NCBI GenBank assembly: GCA_049487715.1
Contig: CP150547.1
Coordinates: 620,001 to 684,000 of the forward strand
Reading direction: 5' to 3'
DNA from: Pycnococcus provasolii
Taxonomy: Eukaryota; Chlorophyta; Pseudoscourfieldiophyceae; Pseudoscourfieldiales
Length of the DNA stretch: 64,000 nucleotides
The notes beneath the pieces were generated by a model that saw only the letters and a program-made list of their open reading frames with translations, searched no databases and was not told where the DNA came from. Numbering within the stretch: the first letter of the stretch is position 1; each line of letters begins with the position of its first letter. The position numbers were made by a program, and so were the translations under genes. Below, piece after piece: positions 9,548 through 18,093 of this stretch.

Positions 9548-10462
9548 ATGGCGGCGGCGGGGTGTGGTGGTGGCGCGTTGTCGTCACTGGCGTTGGCGTA
9601 CGCGAGCTCTTCAGACTCGTCGTCTTCATCTTCGTCAGAGGTGGAGGAGGAGAAGTCTGAAGCTCAAGAGAAGTCGTCGTCTGAAATTGATGCGGAGGCG
9701 TTGATTGCGGAGGCAGAACGCGTCGTGACGGATGGCTCCGTTAGGTTGGGTATGGCTTCCCTACCTGGCGAAGTGGAATTTCAGAGTGGTATGGGTATCG
9801 AAGGGCGGTATCTGTCGTTCGTGTACGCATCCGTGCAGCCCTCAACGTCAACTCAGTCTTGTCAGCTCCTCAGACAGTTTGTCGACCGTGCTTGTGACCA
9901 GTTCAAGCAACGCTATGGCGGGCGACTCGAAGCTCTGCCATGGCCTGACGGAGGGACGTCGGAAGGTGTGAAGGCATTGGGACTGCACGTGAGCCTGTCA
10001 CGCTCGACAGGTATATCCCGTGCGCAGATTCAACCCCTCGTTGACGAGCTGAGGAGACGCGTTCGCAGACGGCGACGAGGCGCAAGTCCAGACTGCACGT
10101 TCGCCGTTTCTCCGTCCAATGCACTGGCACTTCCAAGTTCGGATGGTCGCTCTGTGTTCCTATCTCTGCCCATAACGAGCCAGGCTAGCGGCAACCTCGC
10201 ACCGCTTGCCGCGGCAGTCGACGGCGTCGTGTCTCTGCTGGGGCTACCGCGTTATGGCGGCGGCGAGGATCACGCGGAACCCATCTACCACGTCAGCGTT
10301 GCTCGCTACGTGCTTACGTCGTCCGATACCGTCGAAGGCGCGCTGCACAAGGTGTCGCGTGCTAGTCTTGATGTTGCTCACGCTATCGCCAGCGCCAGCG
10401 TGCGCTTCGTTGTGCGTCGAGTACGTCTTCAGGTTGGTTGTCACGTTCACGTTATATCATAG
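9548..10462 (+). CDS. USB1: U6 snRNA phosphodiesterase USB1
   Basis: 304 aa. USB1/Mpn1 trims and cyclises the 3' oligo(U) end of U6 snRNA in the nucleus and belongs to the 2H phosphoesterase superfamily. The two signature H-x-S tetrads are present: LHVSLS with His147 and YHVSVA with His248, about 100 residues apart as in the family. The segment RYLSFVYASVQPS near residue 85 matches the first beta strand, and the C-terminus (VRRVRLQVG then a short hydrophobic end) matches the terminal strand. The N-terminal ~60 residues are Ser/Glu-rich and disordered, also usual. The ATG at 9548 was chosen over a GTG five codons upstream. The frame is uninterrupted and full length (human protein ~265 aa). Confidence 0.88.
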   Translation: MAAAGCGGGALSSLALAYASSSDSSSSSSSEVEEEKSEAQEKSSSEIDAEALIAEAERVVTDGSVRLGMASLPGEVEFQSGMGIEGRYLSFVYASVQPSTSTQSCQLLRQFVDRACDQFKQRYGGRLEALPWPDGGTSEGVKALGLHVSLSRSTGISRAQIQPLVDELRRRVRRRRRGASPDCTFAVSPSNALALPSSDGRSVFLSLPITSQASGNLAPLAAAVDGVVSLLGLPRYGGGEDHAEPIYHVSVARYVLTSSDTVEGALHKVSRASLDVAHAIASASVRFVVRRVRLQVGCHVHVIS

Positions 10463-11285
10463 TTCATCATCATGTTAAAAGGAAAATCAACTATCCATTA
10501 AAGAAAAACTTTCAAAAAACACACACCTACATCACAAACCGCGTCGTAGTCTTCACTCGCATTTGCGTGCGAAACACACTTGCACCACGCTTTGCCTGTT
10601 TTGGCATACGCACGGCACGTGTGGTCGTTGCATCTCTGCGAGGATGTGGCTGCGAGTCCCCCCTGTTGATTTTTGTATGCATCCTGAGTGTCTGCACGTG
10701 GTTCTCCGCCCGCCCGACGTTGAAGTTGTTTGGCGCATTATTTTCACACGCAGTGTTGTCACGAGCCGCGCCAAAATCATGTGTTTCCCCGTCCTCATCA
10801 TCATCGCGAATACCTTCCGAAGCACCGCGCCTTGAAGCCCACACACGGGTTGCCGACGTAAGTGTGGCAGCGGAAAGCACTCCTGTTATAACAGGCGCCG
10901 CCTGGGTAAGCATGAGCGACCAGCAGAGAGGGCACGCCATGAGAAAGATGAGTGAGATTCGAAGAATGAATCGGATGATTGCTGGGAAGGCGCGCGTTGA
11001 CGTGACAAGAAGCTTACATAGACGAAGCGTGTTGGTTTTTTCTGGCACCTTCGCACTTGGGCACTTTCCCGGGACAACTTTTTTGCAACCTCCTTCCCCA
11101 TCCCTTCGTTGTAAAAGGGTCCTGGGAAAAAAAGTTAACGGTGGTTAACGGTGGTGATATTTTTGACGAATGGGTGGTACGGAACCACCGTGTTTAGTTC
11201 GTGCGAAAATACGAACTCTTGATTCAAACCCAAAACAAGGGGCCGAAACTTCCTCGGACTCTGTTTTGCGCTAGGTAGGTGGTCA

Positions 11286-11331
11286 TGTGGTGGTGGTGGT
11301 GGTGGTGGTGGTGGTGGTGGTGGTACAGTAC
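11286..11331 (+). repeat. (GTG)n microsatellite
   Basis: A near-perfect run of about 13-15 GTG triplets, followed by GTAC-rich short palindromes to about 11381. The polyTrp, polyVal and polyHis frames it generates are not genes. Confidence 0.9.
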
Positions 11332-11590
11332 CTGTGGTACGGTACATACCTGTGGGTGGTTTACTGTACCGGTACCGCGTCGTGGAGGGAGCGCGTGGTC
11401 TACCTCCTTCCCTCCTTCCACACCGTCCTTTCCTTCGCTTGCCTCTCGGCGCGTCACGATCGTTCCGGAAGAAAAAAATATCAGAACCGCCGCGCCCAAA
11501 TCATATCGCCTTTCCTCACCTTAGTCTATGGACTACCTTATGGTAAGTACGCTTATTTGCACGCCGTATTGAGGTGGCTTCCGGCCGGCG

Positions 11591-11630
11591 AAGGATAACC
11601 TTATAGGTAAGGTGTGGTAAGGTTATCCTT
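11591..11630. repeat. 13-bp perfect inverted repeat (hairpin)
   Basis: AAGGATAACCTTA at 11591-11603 pairs with TAAGGTTATCCTT at 11618-11630 across a 14-bp loop. It lies ~130 bp beyond the C69 dipeptidase stop codon. It could be a remnant of a small transposon or an RNA hairpin in the 3' region. Confidence 0.75.
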
Positions 11631-11758
11631 AAGCGACTTGACGGAGGAGGTGAGGGGCGTGAAGATTTTTTTAATCACACGTATAGTGCGCTCACCCATA
11701 AACTACCCGTACAGACAAAAAAAACTAACTTATGATACTACTCCTGCTACGAAATCAA

Positions 11759-13579
11759 CTAGGAAACAGAAATTTCCTCCTCCTTGTTGTCGTGAGGGTG
11801 AGGAGGTGGTGGGCCATTCTCGTAACCCACCGTCTCAAGCCACCACGACGGGTATCCCAGCGCAGCTCCAACCTGCGACGTGGTCGTGTGCCAACCATCC
11901 GCGAACGTCACGACGACCGTGTCCACAAGACTCCACCACGCATCTCGCACGCGATTCACGTGATCTTCCGACAGCTGTGCCAGAGAGTCGCCGGTCGGAG
12001 GATCGCCGGATGTTGACACTCGGCTCACGAGGTCCGCGGCGTCAGACTCCAGCTTAGACTGCGTCGCCGCGATGAACTTGTGCGAATCCATGAACCGCAT
12101 GCCTCTGGCGACATTCAGCGCATACCGGTGACTCCACCAAACCGACGTGCGGTTCAACGACGACGGGTCGCCAATGGAGTGCGCCCAAGATATGCGGTTC
12201 GCACCTGCAAACAGGGGAACGTACGAGGTTCCGTGAGCCGCACCCTGGCCAAGCCACACGACACCTCCGACGGAATCGGGAAGCCAGCTGCGGCTCACGG
12301 TGATATGCGAGTATGCCGTGCGGAACAGCGCGATGCTGCGCTCCCATGCACCTTTCACGCCCGTCGTACCCTCCGTCATGTAGCGATCGGGAACGCCAAA
12401 CGCGCCAGCCGCAAGGTGCTTGCTCATGTCGAACGGCGTGTTCTCGTACCAGTCGCGGTGAACACGGAAGAAGTCCTGCGCCGTCACCTTGCGATCAGGA
12501 CGAGCAGAAAACGGATACGGCGCATCATCTCGCAGGTTATGGTAGTCAGCCGGAAGATTGAGTTGGCTTGCGAGAAGGCGGTATGCTCCCCACACCCTTC
12601 GACCTGTGTAGAACTTGTGGTTGTACTCGCCGTCGCTGTACGCCGCGGTGAAGTCGAAGTCGCTGTAGTCTCCGGGAGTCTTTGGCGTGTACCATCCGCC
12701 GGCGATGGCGTCCACGACAAGGTTTTTCGAAAACAGGAAGTTTGCCGTATCGGTGAAGTCGACGTGACGAATGACGTACATGTTCGCGACAACCAGCACG
12801 TGGTCGTCGGGGATACGCTGCGCGACCCAGTTGGCACTCGTCTTCGTGCGGTTCGGGTCGCTGGGCAGGATGTGGAACACCCACCCTTCGTTCTTGTCGT
12901 GCACCACCAAGCTTTCGCCGCTTCCCTCGATGCCCGCCGACGCGCCGTAGTATCCGTGGTCTTCCGCGAGCTGGCCCATCAGCTGAACTGCACACCTCGC
13001 AGTGTCGCATCGTTCCATGGCGATGCGGCTGAGTTCGTTGATGCAGAACATTGCCTCGCCTCCAGGCCTCCACGGCGCCGGCACAGCGATGCGGGCGGAG
13101 CAAGTGCTTTCGCCCATGCCAAGCTGTTTTTCGTTCATGATGCCGTAGTTGGCATCGTAGTATGCGTACGTGCTATCGACCTGTTCAATGGAGCCGACGG
13201 GCGTGGTTGGTTTGTACTTTGCGTTCCACGGCTGCGTAGGCTCGTACGTCTCTCCGTATCCGCTTCCGACGAACCTCGGGAACGTCTCGACATCCGGCCT
13301 TATGTTGCGAAGGTTTTGTTGACTGTTAGGGTTTCTCCTCGGGTACGACGTCTTGGATGGAAACTTCTTGGCGTCCACCCGAACGACACGCGGGTCAGAG
13401 TCACCTTCTCCGTCGTCGGAGTGACTCGCCATGACAGATCCGTCTTGTGTAGCTGACCGACCTGCGAATAGAACCGTGCACGCCAACGCACCACGAGGTA
13501 AATGAAGAGAAGGAAAGCAAGAAACCAGTGCCACCACTAAAATAAAGAACTTCATGAGAGAAAGAGAATGCGCCATCAT
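11759..13579 (-). CDS. Secreted C69-family dipeptidase (Ntn hydrolase)
   Basis: 606 aa from the ATG at 13579. The N-terminus is a signal peptide (hydrophobic core KFFILVVALVSC) ending ALA just before Cys34. Cys34 opens the family hallmark CTVLFAGRSATQDGSV followed by HSDDGEGD, the N-terminal nucleophile motif of PepD/secernin dipeptidases. Downstream regions rich in Trp, Tyr and Gly fit the family: GYYGASAGIEGSGESLVVHD, the acylase-like core, and HVLVVANMYVIRHVDF. A conserved C-terminal part contains RYALNVARGMRF. Known members cleave dipeptides or amides after exposing the Cys. Here signal peptidase (AxA rule, Ala31 and Ala33) could itself create the free Cys34; this is inference. The C-terminus ends in a Pro/His/Glu-rich tail. 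Location is probably secretory pathway, vacuole or outside the cell. The exact substrate is unknown. Confidence 0.85.
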   Translation of the reverse strand: MMAHSLSLMKFFILVVALVSCFPSLHLPRGALACTVLFAGRSATQDGSVMASHSDDGEGDSDPRVVRVDAKKFPSKTSYPRRNPNSQQNLRNIRPDVETFPRFVGSGYGETYEPTQPWNAKYKPTTPVGSIEQVDSTYAYYDANYGIMNEKQLGMGESTCSARIAVPAPWRPGGEAMFCINELSRIAMERCDTARCAVQLMGQLAEDHGYYGASAGIEGSGESLVVHDKNEGWVFHILPSDPNRTKTSANWVAQRIPDDHVLVVANMYVIRHVDFTDTANFLFSKNLVVDAIAGGWYTPKTPGDYSDFDFTAAYSDGEYNHKFYTGRRVWGAYRLLASQLNLPADYHNLRDDAPYPFSARPDRKVTAQDFFRVHRDWYENTPFDMSKHLAAGAFGVPDRYMTEGTTGVKGAWERSIALFRTAYSHITVSRSWLPDSVGGVVWLGQGAAHGTSYVPLFAGANRISWAHSIGDPSSLNRTSVWWSHRYALNVARGMRFMDSHKFIAATQSKLESDAADLVSRVSTSGDPPTGDSLAQLSEDHVNRVRDAWWSLVDTVVVTFADGWHTTTSQVGAALGYPSWWLETVGYENGPPPPHPHDNKEEEISVS

Positions 13580-13867
13580 GGTCCACGTGGAGAAGAGCAG
13601 AATGACAGTTTTCCGAAATAATAATCTATAAATTCTCAGGTTTAGATAAAGTTTTGAGGCTGACAACACACGGGGACCCTGATGAACTAACTCTGCGGGG
13701 CCGGAATAATAATAACGTTTGCAATCCACCGGGTTTCTTTCCTCAAGAAGCTCACCTAGGAAGTACCTGACACCTGGTCCGAGGAGCCTCCCTCCGAGTG
13801 TGGCGTTTAGGGGTTTGCCTTTGGTGTTTTTTTAACTTTAGGGGCTCTTTTAGGGGTTTACCCTTGA

Positions 13868-13876
13868 CACGTTTAG
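13868..13876 (+). repeat. Left 9-bp target-site duplication (CACGTTTAG)
   Basis: CACGTTTAG directly abuts the outer end of the left terminal inverted repeat and is identical to 17854-17862 on the other side. The surrounding DNA is itself built of GTTTAGGGGTT-like repeats, so chance duplication cannot be wholly excluded. Confidence 0.8.
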
Positions 13877-14061
13877 CGGTTTATTCATCGTTCCCCGGGG
13901 GAACGTCCCCCAGGGGAACGTTCCCCCGGGGAACGAGTTTGGTTTTCCCAGAACTCGTCCCCCAGGGGACGTTCCCCGGGGAACCGTTCCCCCAGGTTCC
14001 CCGGGCAGTCCCCGTCGCAACCCGATTCGGGTAGGTTCCTATCCCCCTTTTTGCAGATTCA
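13877..14061 (+). repeat. Left terminal inverted repeat of the MULE
   Basis: 185 bp. The outer half is a cluster of interlocking palindromes built on GTTCCCCGGGGGAAC and GGGGAACGTTCCCC cores. The inner half runs through CCCGATTCGGG to GCAGATTCA. Its reverse complement is 17666-17853. Confidence 0.92.
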
Positions 14062-14162
14062 TTCTGCAATTGTGGCGGCGCTATCTGCTCCTCGTTCCGA
14101 CGACACCCTGCGCACCGCGCTGCCTCGACGCGTTCACTCCTTCATTTGATTCACACCCGACA

Positions 14163-14362
14163 CCATCATCACTCACCGCGCTGTCTCACAAGACGCGCCT
14201 CTCCCTCCCCTTCCATCATCACTCACCGCGCTGTCTCACAAGACGCGCCTCTCCCTCCCCTTCCATCATCACTTACCGCGCTGTCTCCGCGCGCCTCTCC
14301 CTCCCCTTCCATCTCGCTCACCGCGCTGTCTCACAAGACGCGCCTCTCCCTCCCCTTTCATT
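14163..14362 (+). repeat. ~57-bp minisatellite inside the MULE
   Basis: About four units of 45-57 bp beginning CATCATCACTCACCGCGC and ending CTCCCTCCCCTTC; units three and four are shortened. It gives repeating open frames that are not credible proteins. Confidence 0.88.
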
Positions 14363-14596
14363 CCTCAATCCCCAGCTGTCCCACTGGTAATGTCGGGCTT
14401 CTTTGTTCTTTCGCAAGGGTTAGAGGCGCGGCGGCGGCTCGACCAGATGTTGCGCCCGCAGAGGACGACGCAAACTTCAGCACCAACATGAGCAGAGCCA
14501 CACAACAACACCAACAACAACAACCAACAACAACAACAACCAAAACAACCGCGGTTCTCAACAGCAAAAGAACTTCAGGTGGGTGGGGGGGATTGA

Positions 14597-15148
14597 ATGG
14601 TGGGCGACGACGGCGACGACGGCCACTGGGACGACGAAGAGCCACCTCTCCGAGCTCGTTCTCGGACGAGCTCGCGGTCGCGCGGCGCCGGAGGCGTTCG
14701 GGCCCTCACGCCGCCGCCGTTGCCGCAGCGTGGGGCACCCGTCGCCGCCGCCAGATGGTGCCGTTGTCAACACAACCCGGTGCGCGACGGAGTTTCCACC
14801 CCATCGCGGGATCGCACCAACCTTGCCCCGACGCGCACGTCGCCGCGGTTAGCGGCCTTGTACCAGCTGCAGACATGCCGATGGGGCCGTGGCAGTATTG
14901 GGAGGGAAAGAGGCGTAAAACGTTTTCAAATCGCCGCGTGGGCGGCGCCAGCGTGGTCTCGGAGGCGTGGGATCGCATCCGAGGGCGAATGGTATCCGTC
15001 GTCTTCCGCAAAAGCCGAAAGATGGTCAGATTCGGTGTGTCGCGCAGGCGGGGAACGGGGGATCGATTCGATGCGGATGAAGTTCGGGTTTGAGGTGCAC
15101 CGGCACCGACGTACTGATGTGGAAGTGGACGTTCATCATGACTCATAA
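14597..15148 (+). CDS. MULE-internal open frame, doubtful
   Basis: 183 codons from the ATG at 14597, inside the transposon. The start is acidic (VGDDGDDGHWDDEE), followed by Arg/Pro-rich sequence and then a segment with Trp and Cys (RWCRCQHNP) and YPSSSAKAERW. No family is recognised. The frame could be part of a spliced or decayed element gene. Two other overlapping frames are also open, so coding status is uncertain. Confidence 0.25.
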   Translation: MVGDDGDDGHWDDEEPPLRARSRTSSRSRGAGGVRALTPPPLPQRGAPVAAARWCRCQHNPVRDGVSTPSRDRTNLAPTRTSPRLAALYQLQTCRWGRGSIGRERGVKRFQIAAWAAPAWSRRRGIASEGEWYPSSSAKAERWSDSVCRAGGERGIDSMRMKFGFEVHRHRRTDVEVDVHHDS

Positions 15149-15516
15149 CCATCCGATAGCGATCCGAGCTGCCATTTTGGCGAGCGCCACAACGCGCTCG
15201 CCTTCCTGAAAGTTGGTCACGCGCGAGGCATGTTGCGCAAAATGCGCCGGTGTCTAGTTCACAGGTGATTGGAGAACTCCACAAGCTCTCTGGTGGGGAG
15301 GTCAACTGGTCATACATTTATATCATCTCTTCACCGATGGGAACGCAACGCCTTCTTTTTTGGTGATTTCCTTTTTTTTTTTTCCCTTCGCTTCCCTCTG
15401 CGAATGTTAGGTCCACGAGGGGATCCGCCACTTCCCCTGTGGTCGTCCCCTCCTTGCGCGGGCCGAGTTTGCCTGGGGAGGGAGTGCTGCCCAAACCGGT
15501 GGTTGGGGGCGTGATC

Positions 15517-15572
15517 GCGTGACGGGGAGGTCTATCGCGTGCGGGGAGGTCTAATCCGTGACGGGGAGGTTT
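15517..15572 (+). repeat. Short GACGGGGAGGT tandem repeats
   Basis: Three imperfect ~20-bp units around (G)CGTGACGGGGAGGTCTA inside the MULE. Read directly; no function proposed. Confidence 0.75.
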
Positions 15573-15847
15573 GGGAATCGGGTGGAAATCCACGTGTCTA
15601 TTGATATTCGTCGCGGGGAGGGATTGTCTGGTTCTCATCCTGATGTCCCAAATGAATCCAAATTCGCCAATGGATTCGGCTTCGGGAATCCATTCGGGTA
15701 TCCCGGGAAAGCAGATTCCTTGATGTCCCCACGGTCGGGCTTCACTTTCATGTCGTCTCCGTTCCGCCCGACCGTACGTGACGTCGCGAGCTGCAGCGGA
15801 GTACCAGCGCGTGCGAGATGCCAATTGCACGCTCGGGCTGACTGCGA

Positions 15848-16299
15848 TTGAATGAGCGTATAACCGCTCTGGAAGAGCGCTTGAGGGCAGTCCGGGATGA
15901 GCTAGGGTTGTTCAAGCACGGACCAATCTTCAGCGACGGCGGTGAAGGAATGACTACCGTCTTGGGAGTTTGTGAGAGACTATCTCTAGTTGGTAATGAC
16001 AGCGCGGTGGCGTGGAAGAATGCGTCGAGGACGTACGACGTGAGCAAGGGTGCGCCAGCTCGTTCCGGGAAATTATGGATTTGAGGGACCACGGAAGGCG
16101 GGAGTTGTACATGGACGATGAAATGCTTGAAGAAGCTGCCGTAGTCATTCCTCGTGCTGGCCACGCGAAGAGCGTGGATTCATCGTCTCACCGGCCAACC
16201 GCTGAATGGAGCACACATGTCTCGGACAGGCTCGACACGTTTACGGATTTCAACGTGCTCAATGGCGCGTGCCAGCCAAGCTTCCTCTTCCCGAGGTGA
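15848..16299 (+). pseudogene. Broken coding remnant inside the MULE
   Basis: Two overlapping frames look protein-like in succession. The first, from about 15848, reads ITALEERLRAVRDELGLFK and continues to about 16005. The second, from about 16012 to 16299, reads EECVEDVRREQ then REIMDLRDHGRRELYMDDEM. Coding character jumps from one frame to the other near 16005-16015, implying a frameshift or a very short intron. No family is recognised. It may belong to the element's own gene or be captured host sequence. Confidence 0.35.
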
Positions 16300-16631
16300 T
16301 TTCGCGAGGGCACCGAGGTGGGGGAGGGGATCTGGCACTTCCGAATGCTGTCTCTGCACACGGTTGTCTTGTCATGATTCAATTCTGTTCACAACATGTT
16401 CACTTCATGGATTGTAGGGATAATAATTTAGCCATTCTTTTGTTCTCATTCACCACCTCCACTCCGGCTCCTCTGGTGTCTCCGTGCCTCCATGCTCGGA
16501 GACCTCATGTCTCGGCCATTGCTGTGACTGGGGACGTAGTGGTGGAAGTCTGCGTTTTTGTGCGCCTGCGCCGCCCTTCGCGCGGTCGTTCTGGAAAAGC
16601 TGCGCAGTGGCGCGCGTCTCCCGCTCCTCCA

Positions 16632-17661
16632 TTATTGCTGCGCCTTCTCCTCCTCCACCGCAGCGTTGATGGCCCGCCTCGCCGTCGCCAATTTCTGTTC
16701 TAAAGCCCGCCTCCGCGCCTTGAACTGTGCTTCCTGGCGGTTCTTTCCTGCCGTCGGCGCCGTCGTTCACCTGCCTCCGGCGCCAGGTCGCTTCTTCTCC
16801 CGCCGCCGCTCCGCCGCCGCCAGCACCGGTGCCGCACCATCTCCGGGACCTTGTGCTTCGCCGTGGTTGCACGGCTTGCCGAGGCGGTGTTCGCGCGCGC
16901 TCCATGAGCGCTGGCTCATCTACTAAGCCATTTACACCCTTGAATGGGCGTCGTGACGTCAGAAAAACTCTCGCCTCAAGTCCCAAGCGTACGCCGTGCT
17001 GTGCGTGATCGAGCACTTCGGTAACCCTCTGCAATTCCTCCGAAGTCGCAGGCTCGAAATGTCTTTCGAGCCTTGCTACGCGGACCTTGTCCTCGAGAAC
17101 CTTCGCAGCGCTATCGATCTCGCTAGCAAGCTTTCTCACCTTCTCTTCATCCTCCTTCACCTTCTCTTCGATCTTAGCTGCAGCATTTCGTTCCTTCTGC
17201 AACTTCTCAGCTTTCCGCTGCGCTTGCTTTGCTCGGGTGCTTCCCTGCACCTTTTGCTTTCCCCCTCCAGCTGTACCACAAACCTCCCACCACACCTGGT
17301 GGATGTAGTTCACGTTGACGTCTGCGACATCCTCCATCGCCTTCTTTGCGGCGTTGAGCTGGACCTTCGTGAGTTGCAGGAGCGGATGACCGTCTTTGTA
17401 AAGCTTGTCGCGCAAAGCACGCAGATGTGCCTCTAGCACGGCCCGCTCGTCACGGCAGATCTTTCTCTTCCTCGATTCAGGGGCGGAAGCCGTACCATTG
17501 GTGTTCGTAATGTCCGCCAAAGCTGCCGACGACGAAGGTGGTGTTGGTGGTGGTAAAGTGGTCGGTGGTGGCGGCAGCTGCCGTGACCGAACGCGCACCT
17601 CAGGCAGCTCAGGCAGCCCCGCGCGCAGGCCGGCGCCAGCGCGCCGACCTGCGCCCGGCAT
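16632..17661 (-). pseudogene. MULE-borne coiled-coil protein gene, frameshifted
   Basis: It starts at the ATG at 17661, five bases inside the right TIR's inner edge. The first ~250 residues read as one protein: a Pro/Ala-rich leader, a basic KRKICRDERAV, then YIHQVWWEVCG and a long charged coiled coil (KAEKLQKERNAAAKIEEKV, EEKVRKLASEIDSAAKVL). Further on the same frame turns into Gly/Arg-rich low-complexity sequence with no stop until 16450. Meanwhile the +1 frame regains coiled-coil character (GKNRQEAQFKARRRALEQK) and ends at a TAA at 16632-16634. I infer at least one frameshift or a short unannotated intron around 16750-16950. The product is unknown: an element accessory protein or a captured host gene. 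The position just inside the TIR argues that it belongs to the element. Confidence 0.5.
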
Positions 17662-17665
17662 TGTT

Positions 17666-17853
17666 TGAATCTGCAAAAAAGGGGGATAGGAACCTACCCG
17701 AATCGGGTTGCGACGGGGACTGCCCGGGGAACCTGGGGGAACGGTTCCCCGGGGGAACGTCCCCCTGGGGGACGAGTTCTGGGAAAACCAAACTCGTTCC
17801 CCGGGGGAACGTTCCCCTGGGGGACGTTCCCCCGGGGAACGATGAATAAACCG
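17666..17853 (-). repeat. Right terminal inverted repeat of the MULE
   Basis: 188 bp, reverse complement of 13877-14061, with three single-base length differences in homopolymer runs. Same nested GGGGAAC palindromes at the outer side. Confidence 0.92.
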
Positions 17854-17862
17854 CACGTTTAG
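17854..17862 (+). repeat. Right 9-bp target-site duplication (CACGTTTAG)
   Basis: Identical to 13868-13876. A further CACGTTTAG occurs ~22 bp downstream because the target was a short tandem repeat. Confidence 0.78.
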
Positions 17863-18093
17863 GGGGTTAGCCTTTGACACGTTTAGGGGTTAGCCTTTGT
17901 TGGTGTTTCAGGTTATCGTAGGGGGTTCCGAATTCCCGGGAGTTCGGACCTGGAGTTGGGAACCTCGACGGCTACGGCTCCTCTGGGCTGGAATCCAGTA
18001 CACGACGGCTGGGACGGCGTGGTGTTGTCTGTCCTGCTGCTGCGCTTATTCATTCTTCATCCTTTGGTATTTGGTGGCATTGGTGGCATTGGA

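Larger units (their letters stand above)
10463..11758. other. Intergenic; repeats and one doubtful small frame
   Basis: About 1.3 kb between USB1 and the 3' end of the C69 dipeptidase gene. On the minus strand 10527-10940 is an open frame of 137 aa (ATG at 10940) with a hydrophobic start and a basic tail, while the plus strand is also open over most of the same stretch. Neither resembles a family, so neither is called. The right part is G/T-rich with a (GTG)n run, GTAC-rich palindromes (11329-11381) and a hairpin (11591-11630). Confidence 0.4.
13877..17853. mobile_element. Mutator-like DNA transposon with long nested-palindrome TIRs
   Basis: A 3,977-bp element bounded by near-identical terminal inverted repeats (13877-14061 and 17666-17853) that differ only by single-base indels in G/C runs, and flanked by a 9-bp duplication CACGTTTAG. 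A 9-bp duplication with TIRs of ~185 bp is the profile of MULE elements. The TIR near-identity says the insertion is recent. No transposase with a recognisable DDE or SWIM domain is readable inside. The interior holds a minus-strand coiled-coil gene starting just inside the right TIR, a minisatellite and shifting short frames. It is therefore probably non-autonomous, or encodes a transposase too divided or diverged for me to recognise. It sits between the C69 dipeptidase promoter and the 5-FCL promoter. Confidence 0.82.

Noticed and set aside
10527-10940. 137-codon minus-strand frame with hydrophobic start
   Set aside because: The plus strand is equally open, no family is recognisable and the basic C-terminus looks random. 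Kept only as a remark in the spacer entry.
11224-11598. Frames rich in Trp, Val or His over the GTG repeat
   Set aside because: Created by the triplet repeat itself.
12080-13456. 458-codon plus-strand frame opposite the C69 dipeptidase
   Set aside because: Pure shadow: Arg/Val/His-rich, no motif, and the opposite strand carries the complete catalytic motif.
14706-15317. 203-codon minus-strand frame inside the MULE
   Set aside because: Overlaps plus-strand frames of similar quality, no motif, probably not coding.
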